From Verrucomicrobiota bacterium (GTDB lineage: Bacteria > Verrucomicrobiota > Verrucomicrobiia > Opitutales > Opitutaceae): a DNA stretch of 64,000 bases. Location of the stretch: NCBI GenBank assembly GCA_019510185.1, contig JAEKKV010000011.1:1-64000 (forward strand), read 5' to 3'. Shown here piece after piece: positions 43,017 through 51,370 of this stretch (positions are counted from its first letter, which is position 1; each line of letters starts with the position of its first letter). Below the pieces are notes generated by a model. The model was not told the DNA's origin, ran no database searches, and was given only the letters and a program-made list of their open reading frames with translations. A program made the translations under genes and the position numbers.

Positions 43017-43491
43017 GCGTGGGTTCTTTCAAATCGAGATCGGGCGCGCGCGTATGATCAAACCCGGAGAGGCGGGGCAGGACAACCGCCAGGTACCGGC
43101 GTCCGGCCGGCTCGCCCATCACGGCGGCGACGGCACGCACATGCGCCTCCAGGCTGGTCCGGCACTCCGCGTCCACTTGCGCCACCGTCGCGACGGCGGC
43201 GGTGATCGCCTGCCCGTCCGCCCGGGCGGCGCGCAACCGCCGCACTTCGGCGGAGGCCCGGTGAAGTCTCAGGCAGTGCTCCTCGCAAACCGGCGCGTAG
43301 GCCGCGTGCATCGCCTCGATCCGGGCCATTTGATCGGGCGAAAGCCGGAACTCGCTCCGCAGCCAGAGCAGGGCGTCGTCGCCCGGGGCCGCCGCTTCCG
43401 GCGGGAGCCGGCGGCAACACACATACGAAACCGTGCCGGCGCTGAACGCGAGAAGCGCGACAAGGAGCGCGGTGATTCCGACAAACTTCAT
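42994..43491 (-). CDS. Membrane-anchored periplasmic metal-sensor-like protein (CnrX/Metal_resist type)
   Basis: This 165-aa protein has one N-terminal anchor helix (MKFVGITALLVALLAFSAG) and a periplasmic helical domain of the heavy-metal-resistance (CnrX/Spy-like) sort: ALLWLRSEFRLSPDQMARIE, MHAAYAPVCEEHCLRLHRAS and AVATVAQVDAECRTSLEAHV. Candidate metal ligands are Cys25-Cys26, His62, Cys69, His72, Cys73, His77, Cys110 and His117, and a His-rich C-terminus (THEGHAQH). CnrX proper uses His/Glu/Met ligands; the Cys/His set here suggests a different or softer metal such as Cu(I) or Zn, by inference. It overlaps the anti-sigma-like gene (4 bp) and the sigma gene (23 bp). Confidence 0.8.
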   Translation of the reverse strand: MKFVGITALLVALLAFSAGTVSYVCCRRLPPEAAAPGDDALLWLRSEFRLSPDQMARIEAMHAAYAPVCEEHCLRLHRASAEVRRLRAARADGQAITAAVATVAQVDAECRTSLEAHVRAVAAVMGEPAGRRYLAVVLPRLSGFDHTRAPDLDLKEPTHEGHAQH

Positions 43492-43811
43492 GGCGCCCCT
43501 TCCCCGGCGGACGATTGGTGCGGATCGATGCTAATCAAGTAACGCTGCACGAGCTGCTCGCGTTCGTGCCGGTCCCGGGCGCCGGCCAGCAGACCACCTC
43601 CCGCTCCGGCGAAGACGATGCTCGCCGCCGCCACCATCGAGACACCTAGGAGATGAAGGCGCAACCAGGCGCCCCATGTGGCCGGAGTGCGACGGGCGGC
43701 TTCGATGCGCGCCCAGACCTCCGCGCGAAAGCCGGGGTTGCGCACGGGCGCGACCGTCCACTGCTCACGCAGGAGATCACGCAGAGATTTGTCGTCGGGA
43801 TGAGAATGCAT
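43488..43811 (-). CDS. Small single-pass membrane protein, probable CnrY-like anti-sigma factor
   Basis: This 107-aa protein has a cytosolic N-terminus (about 50 residues: KSLRDLLREQWTVAPVRNPG, EVWARIEAARRTPATWG), one transmembrane helix at about 52-77 (LHLLGVSMVAAASIVFAGAG) and a short periplasmic tail ending DPHQSSAGEGAP. This matches CnrY in size and topology: a short cytosolic segment binds the sigma factor and the tail contacts the sensor. No direct sequence homology can be asserted by eye, so the call rests on length, membrane layout and position just before the sensor and sigma genes. Its stop overlaps the sensor start by ATGA. Confidence 0.65.
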   Translation of the reverse strand: MHSHPDDKSLRDLLREQWTVAPVRNPGFRAEVWARIEAARRTPATWGAWLRLHLLGVSMVAAASIVFAGAGGGLLAGARDRHEREQLVQRYLISIDPHQSSAGEGAP

Positions 43812-43855
43812 GGTGGACGTCTTTGCCCATCATACACCGAACCGGCGAAAAACCC

Positions 43856-46800
43856 TCAACTTTTCTGCACGTTTTCAGCCTCTAACTTCGGCAGGTGCCG
43901 CCGGCGCCACAGGGTGTAAATCACCGGATAGAGCAGCAGCTCCAGAATCGCCGAGGTGACAATGCCGCCGATCATCGGGGCCGCGATGCGCTTCATCACG
44001 TCGGCCCCCGCCTGCGTGGTCGGCGACCACATGATCGGCAGCAGGCCGAAGAGAATGGCACACAGCGTCATGATCTTCGGACGGATGCGTTGCACCGCCC
44101 CCTCGATCACCGCCGCGTGCAGGTCGGCGGGCGTGTGCAGACGGCCCCCGGCCTTAAACTTGTCCCACGCCTGGTCGAGGTAGAGCAGCATGACGACGCC
44201 GGTTTCGGCATCGAGCCCGGCCAGCGCGATCAGGCCGACCCACACGGCCACGCTCAGATTGTAATCCAGGAGATAAAGAAACCAGAACGCCCCCACGAGG
44301 GAGAAAGGCACCGCGAGCAGCACGAGGGCGGTGCGCGCCGCCGACTTCGTGTTGAGATAGATGAGGAGAAAGATGAGCAGCAGCGTGAACGGGACGACCA
44401 GCAAAAGCCGTTTTTCCGCGCTCTTGAGGTATTCGAACTGTCCCGTCCATTGGAGGTAATAACCGGCCGGGAACGTCACCTGCTCCCGGATGCGCTGCGA
44501 GGCCGCCTGCACATACCCGTCGATGTCGTCGGTGGTCACGTCCACAAAAACAAAGCCCACGAGCTGGCCGTTTTCGTTGCGGATGGAGGGCGGGCCGGTG
44601 CGATACGAAATATCCGCCACCAGGGAAACCGGCACCTGCGCGCCCGACGGCGTGGGCACGAGCACGCGTTTGAGCGCGTCGAGATCCTCGCGGAAATCCC
44701 GGGCGTAGCGCACGCTGATCGGGTAGCGTTCGCGACCTTCCACCGTGGTCGCGATGGTTTTTCCGCCGACGGCGGTTTCGACGATGTCGTTCACGTCGCC
44801 CACCGTGAGCCCGTAACGGGCTGCCGCTTCGCGCCTGACTTCGATATCCAGAAAATAGCCGCCGGTGGTGCGCTCCGCGAACACGCCGCGCGTCTTCGGG
44901 AAATCCGTGAGCGATTTTTCGATCTTCACACCGAGATCCTGGATGCCCGCGAGGTCGGGGCCGAAGACCTTGATCCCGAGCACGGAGCGGAATCCCGTCG
45001 TGAGCATCTCGGTGCGCGTCTGGATCGGCATCCAGAAGATGTTGGCCATGCCCGGCGTCTTCAGCTTGGCGTTCATCTCCGCGAGGATTTTTTCCCACGT
45101 CATGCCGGGACGCCACTGCTCGTGCGGCTTGAGCGTTACCACCGTCTCGAACATCGAGAGCGGCGCGGGATCGGTCGGCGTCTCCGCCTGGCCCGCCTTG
45201 CCGAAAACGCGCGCCACCTCGGGAATCTCCCGCAGCAGCCGGTCCTGAATCTGGAGAATACGCGTGGCCTCGCCGATCGACATGCCCGGCACCGCCGTGG
45301 GCATGAAGAGGATCGTGCCTTCGTTGAGCGGCGGCATGAATTCCTTCCCCAGTTTCCGGAAGGGATAAATCGTGGCGACCAGGATCAGCGCGGCCGCAAT
45401 CAAGACGGGCCAGCGGAAGCGCAGGCCGAAATTCACGAACGGCCGGTAGGCCCAGATCAGGAACCGGTTGACCGGATTTTTGATCTCCGGGGTGATCTTG
45501 CCGCGGATGAGCAACGTCATCAGCACCGGCACGAGCGTGACGCCGAGGAGCGCCGCGAAAAACATCGCGAAGGTCTTCGTGAACGCGAGCGGCCGGAACA
45601 GCCGGCCTTCCTGGCCGGTGAGCGAAAACACCGGCACGAAGCTCACCGTGATGACCAGAAGCGAGAAAAACAACGGACGTCCCACGGCGCGGGCGGCGGC
45701 GACGATCACGTCCGTCCGCTCGCGGCCGTCCGGCTCGCGTTGGTGCTCCTCGCGGAAATGCTCCAGCTGCTTGTGCGCGTTCTCCACCATGATGATCGCG
45801 GCGTCCACCATCGCGCCGATGGCGATGGCGATGCCGCCCAGCGACATGATGTTCGACGTGAGCCCGAGCCAGTGCATCGGCAGAAACGCCAGAAGAATGG
45901 CGACGGGCAGCGTGATGATCGCGACCAGCGCGGAGCGCGCGTGCCAGAGGAACACGAGACAGACAAGCGCGACCACCAGGCTTTCCTCGATCAGCTTCTC
46001 CCGCAGCGTCGCGATGGAGGCGTTGATCAACACGCTGCGGTCGTAGGTGGGCACCACCTTGACTCCCGGCGGCAGCGACGGCTCGAGCTCCTTGAGCTTT
46101 TTCTTGATGCCGTCGATGACGGTGAGGGCGTTCTCGCCATAGCGCATGACCACGATGCCGCCGACCGTCTCGCCCTTGCCGTCGAGTTCGGCGACGCCGC
46201 GGCGCAAGTCGGCCCCGAGGTGGACGACGCCGACATTCCTCACGTAGATTGGCGTGCCGTTCACGACCTTGAGCGGGATGGTTTCAATGTCGGCCAGGCT
46301 CTTGATGTAGCCCCGGCCGCGCACGAAATACTCCGTCGAGGACACCTCGAAGGTTTTTCCGCCCACGTCGTTGTTCGAGCGGCGGATCCGATCCACCACG
46401 TCCGACACAGGAATGCCGTAGGCCGCCAGTTTGTTCGGATCGAGATCGACCTGATACTGCTTCACGAAGCCGCCGACCGACGCGACTTCCGCCACGCCTT
46501 TGACCGATTCGAGGGCATAGCGCAGGTGCCAGTCCTGAAAAGAGCGCAGGTCGGCGAGACTGTTTTTCCCGCTCTCGTCCACCAAGGCATACTCGAAGGC
46601 CCAGCCGACGCCGCTGGCGTCCGGGCCGATGACGGGATTCACTCCCTCGGGCAGGGAGCCGCGCACGGAATTCAGATATTCAATCACTCGTGACCGCGCC
46701 CAGTAGATGTCGGTGCCGTCCTCGAAGATGACGTACACGAAGGATTTTCCGAACATCGACTCGCCGCGCACGAACTTCACCTTGGGCGCCGCGATGAACC

Positions 46801-47047
46801 GCGTGGAAATCGGATAGGTGATCTGATCCTCGACCAGGTCGGGCGAACGTCCCTCCCAATCGGTATAAACGATCACCTGCACATCGCTCAGGTCCGGAAT
46901 CGCGTCCAGCGGCGTATGCCAGAGCGCCCAGAAGCCGCCGGCGACGGCCAGCAGGAGCAGCATGAAAACGAGAAAGCGGTTGCGCGCGCTGGCCTCGATG
47001 AGGCGTTCGATCAAGGTCGGGGCGGGAGCTGGCGACGAAGGGCTCAT
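43856..47047 (-). CDS. cusA: CusA-type heavy-metal RND transporter
   Basis: This 1063-aa inner-membrane RND permease (HME family) pumps Cu(I)/Ag(I) using proton flow. TM4 has GAMVDAAIIMVENAHKQLEH with the proton-relay Asp, and later TMs carry LAGLDAETGVVMLLYLDQAW (Glu) and RIRPKIMTLCAILFG (Lys). The periplasmic cleft keeps the three methionines of CusA (Met573/623/672 in E. coli): ILFMPTAVPG (~582), APLSMFETVV (~631) and TEMLTTGFRS (~681), supporting copper/silver rather than zinc. WRPGMTWEKI and ARVFGKAGQAETPTDPAP are CusA-like. It is part of a minus-strand operon: CusB-like upstream (7-bp gap), anti-sigma-like gene 44 bp downstream. Confidence 0.95.
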   Translation of the reverse strand: MSPSSPAPAPTLIERLIEASARNRFLVFMLLLLAVAGGFWALWHTPLDAIPDLSDVQVIVYTDWEGRSPDLVEDQITYPISTRFIAAPKVKFVRGESMFGKSFVYVIFEDGTDIYWARSRVIEYLNSVRGSLPEGVNPVIGPDASGVGWAFEYALVDESGKNSLADLRSFQDWHLRYALESVKGVAEVASVGGFVKQYQVDLDPNKLAAYGIPVSDVVDRIRRSNNDVGGKTFEVSSTEYFVRGRGYIKSLADIETIPLKVVNGTPIYVRNVGVVHLGADLRRGVAELDGKGETVGGIVVMRYGENALTVIDGIKKKLKELEPSLPPGVKVVPTYDRSVLINASIATLREKLIEESLVVALVCLVFLWHARSALVAIITLPVAILLAFLPMHWLGLTSNIMSLGGIAIAIGAMVDAAIIMVENAHKQLEHFREEHQREPDGRERTDVIVAAARAVGRPLFFSLLVITVSFVPVFSLTGQEGRLFRPLAFTKTFAMFFAALLGVTLVPVLMTLLIRGKITPEIKNPVNRFLIWAYRPFVNFGLRFRWPVLIAAALILVATIYPFRKLGKEFMPPLNEGTILFMPTAVPGMSIGEATRILQIQDRLLREIPEVARVFGKAGQAETPTDPAPLSMFETVVTLKPHEQWRPGMTWEKILAEMNAKLKTPGMANIFWMPIQTRTEMLTTGFRSVLGIKVFGPDLAGIQDLGVKIEKSLTDFPKTRGVFAERTTGGYFLDIEVRREAAARYGLTVGDVNDIVETAVGGKTIATTVEGRERYPISVRYARDFREDLDALKRVLVPTPSGAQVPVSLVADISYRTGPPSIRNENGQLVGFVFVDVTTDDIDGYVQAASQRIREQVTFPAGYYLQWTGQFEYLKSAEKRLLLVVPFTLLLIFLLIYLNTKSAARTALVLLAVPFSLVGAFWFLYLLDYNLSVAVWVGLIALAGLDAETGVVMLLYLDQAWDKFKAGGRLHTPADLHAAVIEGAVQRIRPKIMTLCAILFGLLPIMWSPTTQAGADVMKRIAAPMIGGIVTSAILELLLYPVIYTLWRRRHLPKLEAENVQKS

Positions 47048-47054
47048 GGGCGCG

Positions 47055-48305
47055 TCACCAGGATTTCAACGCACCCTGGATCTTCGCCTCGGCGTCGATC
47101 AGGAAATTGGCGCTCGCGACCACGCGTTCGCCTTCCTTCAGCCCGGCCGTCACCGCGTAAACGTCCCCGAATTTCCCGCCAAGCTCCAGGTAGCGCGGCT
47201 CCAGTTTTCCGCCGCCTTTGTCCACAAACACAATGGAGCGCCGGCCGGTGGGCAGCACGGCGCCGACGGGCACGACGAGCCCCTCGCCGCCGTCGATGGC
47301 GAGCTCGACGTCCACGTACATCTCCGGCCGCAGCTTGAAATCGGGATTGGCGACCTCGATGCGCACGCGTCCGGTGCGCTTCACCGGATCGAGAAACGGA
47401 TCCATCACGGCGATGGTCCCGGGGAAAACCACTCCCGGCAGCGACGCGGTGCCGATGCGCACGGGCATTCCCGCCTGAATCCGGGGCAGCTCGTCCTGAT
47501 AAAAATCCGCCCACACCCAGACGGCCGAGAGGTCGGCGACATCGACCAGATGATCGCCCGCCGAAACCCGGCGCCCCTGATCCACGCCGATCGCCTCGAC
47601 CACCCCGCGAAACGGCGATGCGAGCGGAAGAAATTCGGAGGGCTTGCGCGCCGCGGCGAGCGCGTCGATCTGCGCGTCGGTGAGGTTCCACTGCCGCAAA
47701 CGCTGCCGGGCCGAGGCTAGCAGATGCGCGGCGTTGTCCCGGGTTGCCTCCGAGCCGTTGCCGGCCTGGTCGCGCATGCGCAGCAGATCGACGAACTCGC
47801 TCTGCGTGGCCGCGAGATCCGGGCTGTAGAGATCCATGAGCACCTGGCCTTTTTCCACAACGTCGCCCGGCGCGAACACCTTCAGGTCGTGCACGTAGCC
47901 CTCCACACGGGCCACGTAATCCCAGTGGCGGCTCTTATCCACCGCCACGATTCCCGCGGCGCGGATGACGGAACGCAGCGGCGCGCGCACGGCCTCGGCG
48001 TACGTCACACCGATGAGCTGCTGACGCTCCAGCGGGATCGTCAATTCACCGGGGCGCTCGGCGACAGCCGTCGTCACCACCGTTTCCGGAGCGGCGGCCT
48101 TTTTCAGCACCGGAATCAGATCCATGCCGCAAATCGGACATTTGTCGTCGGGATTATGCGACCGCACCGAGGGATGCATGGCGCAGGTGTAGTAATCCAC
48201 CTCGGCGGGCGCCGTAGTTGGCTTCTCCGTTTTGGAGCAGGCGGACAAAATCCCCGCCGTGATCGCCAAGAGGACAAAAAGAGGAAGGGAAAATTTCGAG
48301 GTCAT
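47055..48305 (-). CDS. cusB: CusB-type periplasmic adaptor with heavy-metal-binding domain
   Basis: This 416-aa membrane-fusion protein of the CBA exporter has a lipoprotein-like signal (MTSKFSLPLFVLLAITAGIL, lipobox LSAC). Residues 38-62 carry a heavy-metal-binding domain with YYTCAMHPSV and CPICGMDLIP, the Cys/Met/His pattern found ahead of many CusB proteins. The barrel-sandwich and beta-barrel core follow: SVIRAAGIVAVDKSRHWDYV, RVEGYVHDLKVFAPGDVVEK, DLYSPDLAATQSEFVDLLRM and PEMYVDVELAIDGGEGLVVP, then KLEPRYLELGGKFGDVYAVT. Its start overlaps the TolC gene stop by ATGA, and it precedes cusA by 7 bp, so all three are cotranslated. Confidence 0.94.
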   Translation of the reverse strand: MTSKFSLPLFVLLAITAGILSACSKTEKPTTAPAEVDYYTCAMHPSVRSHNPDDKCPICGMDLIPVLKKAAAPETVVTTAVAERPGELTIPLERQQLIGVTYAEAVRAPLRSVIRAAGIVAVDKSRHWDYVARVEGYVHDLKVFAPGDVVEKGQVLMDLYSPDLAATQSEFVDLLRMRDQAGNGSEATRDNAAHLLASARQRLRQWNLTDAQIDALAAARKPSEFLPLASPFRGVVEAIGVDQGRRVSAGDHLVDVADLSAVWVWADFYQDELPRIQAGMPVRIGTASLPGVVFPGTIAVMDPFLDPVKRTGRVRIEVANPDFKLRPEMYVDVELAIDGGEGLVVPVGAVLPTGRRSIVFVDKGGGKLEPRYLELGGKFGDVYAVTAGLKEGERVVASANFLIDAEAKIQGALKSW

Positions 48306-49648
48306 GGCGTGGATTCGGACGAAGGCATGGATCGGGTAAAAAGCGCGAGATCGGTGCGGCCAGTGCGGAAACTTAGTTCCGCCTGCAAGCGGCCCTGCTC
48401 GGCGAGGGCCTGCGCGAGCACGAGGCGGTTGTCGACCAGCAGGCGTTGGGCTTCGAGCATGTCCTGCAAGCGCCCGAGATTATTTTCCCAAGCCGTCCTG
48501 GCGCTGGCCAGCGTTTGCTCGGTGAGAGGAATCAGCTCATCGCGGTACAGCCGGACCTGCCGGCGCGCCGCGTCCAGATCGATGAGGGAACGATGGAGCG
48601 ATTCACGCAACGCCAGCGCGTAGTCGGCCATCTCGAATTCACTGGCCCGCATTCTGGCGCGGTCGCGTTGAAGATCCTGGTCGTAGCGCCGGGCGTTGAG
48701 CCACGGCAGGGTGAAACTCACGGTGACCAGCCCCTCGCGCAACCCGCCGTCGCCGGAATAGTTGCGCCCCTGCACGCCGATACCGATGTCCGGCTGGCGC
48801 CGCTGCCGCGTCACGCGCGTCATCGCCTCGGTCCGGGCGATATCCTGCCGCAGGATTTGCAACCGCGGATCGGCTTCCTCGGCGGCCGCGATCAGCGCTT
48901 CGCCCTCGACGAGAGCGGGCGGTGCGGCCGGCAACACCACCGTCGGCCAGGGCGCGTCGAGCTTCCGGTTCAGCAACCGGTTCACGCCTACCTGCCGATG
49001 CTCCCGTTGGAGCACGAGCGTTTTCAAGCGATCCTTCGCCTGGGCGTGTTCCGTCTGCACCTTGAGCCATTCGACCTGGCTGGTTTTGCCGACCCGATAA
49101 CGCTGATCGACCGCCGCCTGCGTCAGCTCAAGCCAGCCGAGATCTTGCCGCGCCAGATCAACGGACTCGTCCGCCAGCGCCAAATCCACCAAGGCCACCG
49201 TCAGATCGCGCCGGAGTTTTTGCGTTTCATAAGCCACGCCCAACTTTTCCTGGGCGGCCTCCGCCTCCGCCGCCTCCCGGGCCAGCTTGGGCCGGCCGAA
49301 CACCGGCAGCTTCTGCTCGATGCCGTAAAGAATGTTTCCGTCCTCGGACGACTTGGTTCCGCGCGCCGTGGGCAAGGCCAGACCGACGGTGAACACCGGA
49401 TCTTCCCAGGTGCGCACGCCGCCGACCGCCGCCGTGGCCGCCTCGGCCCGCGCTCCCGCCGCCGCAAGGGTCGGGCTGCGTTCCTGCGCCTCCGCCAGCA
49501 ATCGGTCCACCCACGCCGCGGTGATTTCCGTCGGGGCCGCGGGCGCAAGATCGCCCGCGGTGTCCGCCGCCGCCCAGCGCGCCAGCGCCAGAAACACCCA
49601 CGCCAAAATCCACGCCCGCCGATGACGATGCTGAAAGGAAGGAGTCAT
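48302..49648 (-). CDS. cusC: TolC family outer-membrane channel (CusC-like)
   Basis: This 448-aa outer-membrane efflux protein forms the outer channel of the CBA metal exporter. An N-terminal signal (AWILAWVFLALARWAAA) precedes the OEP repeats: WVDRLLAEAQERSPTLAAAG, DPVFTVGLALPTARG, YGIEQKLPVFGRPKLAREAA, YRVGKTSQVEWLKVQTEHAQ, ADPRLQILRQDIARTEAMTR and GLREGLVTVSFTLPWLNARR, then LGRLQDMLEAQRLLVDNRL. The helical hairpins with paired repeats are typical. No lipobox Cys is seen, unlike E. coli CusC. It lies 21 bp downstream of a DUF3347-like protein gene and overlaps the CusB-like gene start by 4 bp. Confidence 0.9.
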   Translation of the reverse strand: MTPSFQHRHRRAWILAWVFLALARWAAADTAGDLAPAAPTEITAAWVDRLLAEAQERSPTLAAAGARAEAATAAVGGVRTWEDPVFTVGLALPTARGTKSSEDGNILYGIEQKLPVFGRPKLAREAAEAEAAQEKLGVAYETQKLRRDLTVALVDLALADESVDLARQDLGWLELTQAAVDQRYRVGKTSQVEWLKVQTEHAQAKDRLKTLVLQREHRQVGVNRLLNRKLDAPWPTVVLPAAPPALVEGEALIAAAEEADPRLQILRQDIARTEAMTRVTRQRRQPDIGIGVQGRNYSGDGGLREGLVTVSFTLPWLNARRYDQDLQRDRARMRASEFEMADYALALRESLHRSLIDLDAARRQVRLYRDELIPLTEQTLASARTAWENNLGRLQDMLEAQRLLVDNRLVLAQALAEQGRLQAELSFRTGRTDLALFTRSMPSSESTP

Positions 49649-49669
49649 GTGGAAGCACCGGGCCGGGAA

Positions 49670-50167
49670 TCAATGGACCTGCTTGGGTTCGCCGCATCCC
49701 AGCATGGCCTTGCCGTAATACGGGTTCTTCACCTTGCCGGCGGCCTGCACCCAGTCCGCGTCCTTCATCGGGCAATACATGACAACGTAACCCTTTTCGC
49801 CCGCCGCCAGCGGTTCGATGAGGGCGGTCAACGTCTTGAAGGCCTCGCGCGCGTCCGTCAGTCCGGACGCCTTGGTGATGGCGCCAGCCTGCAGCACGAC
49901 CGGCGGGCTGTCCGCCGCCTGCCCGGCCAAGCCGGACGCAGCCGCTTTGGCCCCGGCAAGATCATCCGCCGCCAAAGCCGAGGAAATCTTGACGTAAGCG
50001 GCGAGCCACTCGGGCTTTTTATCCGCAGGCACGGCGGCGGTCGGGTCTGCCGCGACCGGTGGCGGGCAGCACCCCATGTCCTCGGCGGCGTCGGACTCCG
50101 ACGCCAACAGACGACCCAAAGAGCCCAAGGAAAACCCGGCGAGAAGACAAAGATTCGAAAGCTTCAT
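49670..50167 (-). CDS. Exported DUF3347-like periplasmic metal-binding protein
   Basis: This 165-aa exported protein has the signal MKLSNLCLLAGFSLGSLGRL. A Cys-Cys-Pro motif (EDMGCCPPPVAAD) is followed by helices (PEWLAAYVKISSALAADDLA, GAKAAASGLAGQAADSPPVV, ALIEPLAAGEKGYVVMYCPM) and the terminal signature YCPMKDADWVQ ... NPYYGKAMLGCGEPKQ. That CPM-x-NPYxGxxMLxCG pattern is characteristic of DUF3347 proteins, periplasmic copper-linked proteins often fused to or next to CusB. Cys and Met in both motifs are likely metal ligands. It is the first gene of the exporter operon (21 bp before the TolC-like gene) and may hand copper to the pump; that is inference. Confidence 0.82.
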   Translation of the reverse strand: MKLSNLCLLAGFSLGSLGRLLASESDAAEDMGCCPPPVAADPTAAVPADKKPEWLAAYVKISSALAADDLAGAKAAASGLAGQAADSPPVVLQAGAITKASGLTDAREAFKTLTALIEPLAAGEKGYVVMYCPMKDADWVQAAGKVKNPYYGKAMLGCGEPKQVH

Positions 50168-50251
50168 GAGTGGAGAGGGGGTTAAGGTTCAAGGCCCTTA
50201 CCCCTGCTCCCGCCCAAATCCCTCGGAAAATATTAAGAAATCGCGCCCCTA

Positions 50252-51319
50252 TCAAAAACGTCCCGTCACGAGCGGTCGGGCTCCCTCGGCCAGCCAGATT
50301 CTATCCAACGTCCCGGCCAGGCTGCGTTGCTCGCGATGACCGATTTCGGTGAGTTCCTTGAGCCACTTCGTATTGCGATGGTAGGCCGCCCTAGGATCGA
50401 CGATCCGCCCGGTGACGATGGACTCGATGATCTCTTCCGCGCCCGGTGTCACGCGGACCGACGGACGGATCCCCTCCTCTTGCATGCGCACGACCGACAC
50501 GTGGTAGTTCCGGGTGTCGGGATCGTCCACCGGCACGTACACGGGTTTCACCGAGGGATTGAGCGCTTGAAAAATGGCGATCAGGTCCATCACGCGAAAA
50601 TTCTCGTGCGCAACGTTGCACAGGAGGTGCTTGTGGGCCGGGTGCTCCACAAAATAAACGAACGCGCGCGCACAATCCGCCACGTGCAGAAAGGGACGCC
50701 ACTGCCGGCCGTCGCCGAAAACGTGCACCTCGTTATAGAGGGTGGCACAATAGCTGAAGCTGTTGATGACGAGGTCGAATCGCATCCGCGGCGAGAAACC
50801 GAAAAGCGTGCCGTTGCGCAGGATCGCCGGCCGCCAGTTCTCATCCGCAAGGGAGAGGAGGAATCGCTCGCTGCCCGCCTTGCTGCGGGCGTAGGCCGTG
50901 AGCGGATTGACCCGGTCCTCCTCGCCGGCCTCGCCCGTCACCTCGCCGTAAACCGAACAGGACGATGAAAACACAAAGCGGATTCCCCGCGCCTTGCAGG
51001 CGATGGCCAGGTCGCGCGTGGCCTCGAAATTGACCCTTTCCGTAAGCTGAAGATTCAGCTCCGCACTCGGATCATTCGAAATCGCGGCGAGGTGCACGAG
51101 CACATCGATACCTCTCAACAGCTCCTCCAGCGCCACCTGGCTCGCCAGCACATCCAGGATGTCGGCGCGGATGATGTCCACGCCCGGACGCATGGTCCGG
51201 AGATGCCCCATTCCGAAATATCCGATATCCACTACACGCACCCGATGGCCGCGCATCAGCAGCTTGGGGACCAGCACCGAGCCAAGATAACCCGCCCCGC
51301 CGGTGACCAGGACATTCAT
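50252..51319 (-). CDS. NAD-dependent epimerase/dehydratase (extended SDR)
   Basis: This 355-aa SDR enzyme acts on nucleotide sugars. The Rossmann motif is MNVLVTGGAGYLGSVLVPKL, then DVLVHLAAISNDPSAELNL and the active-site pair VFSSSCSVYGE with TAYARSKAGSERFLL (Ser-Tyr-x3-Lys catalytic triad). It is followed by LRNGTLFGFSPRMRFDLVIN, RQWRPFLHVADCARAFVYFV and the C-terminal substrate region. Such enzymes epimerise or dehydrate dTDP-, UDP- or GDP-linked sugars; the exact substrate is unclear. It lies 51 bp downstream of the DegT aminotransferase gene on the same strand, and together they look like a partial amino-sugar or surface-polysaccharide pathway. Confidence 0.88.
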   Translation of the reverse strand: MNVLVTGGAGYLGSVLVPKLLMRGHRVRVVDIGYFGMGHLRTMRPGVDIIRADILDVLASQVALEELLRGIDVLVHLAAISNDPSAELNLQLTERVNFEATRDLAIACKARGIRFVFSSSCSVYGEVTGEAGEEDRVNPLTAYARSKAGSERFLLSLADENWRPAILRNGTLFGFSPRMRFDLVINSFSYCATLYNEVHVFGDGRQWRPFLHVADCARAFVYFVEHPAHKHLLCNVAHENFRVMDLIAIFQALNPSVKPVYVPVDDPDTRNYHVSVVRMQEEGIRPSVRVTPGAEEIIESIVTGRIVDPRAAYHRNTKWLKELTEIGHREQRSLAGTLDRIWLAEGARPLVTGRF

Positions 51320-51370
51320 AAGGAAAACCGCGCGAACGCCCCGCATCCGCGCGCAAAATCCCCGTCTGCC

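Noticed and set aside
43895..46693. 932-codon frame antisense to cusA
   Set aside because: His/Arg/Glu-rich shadow; cusA on the other strand has full motif support.
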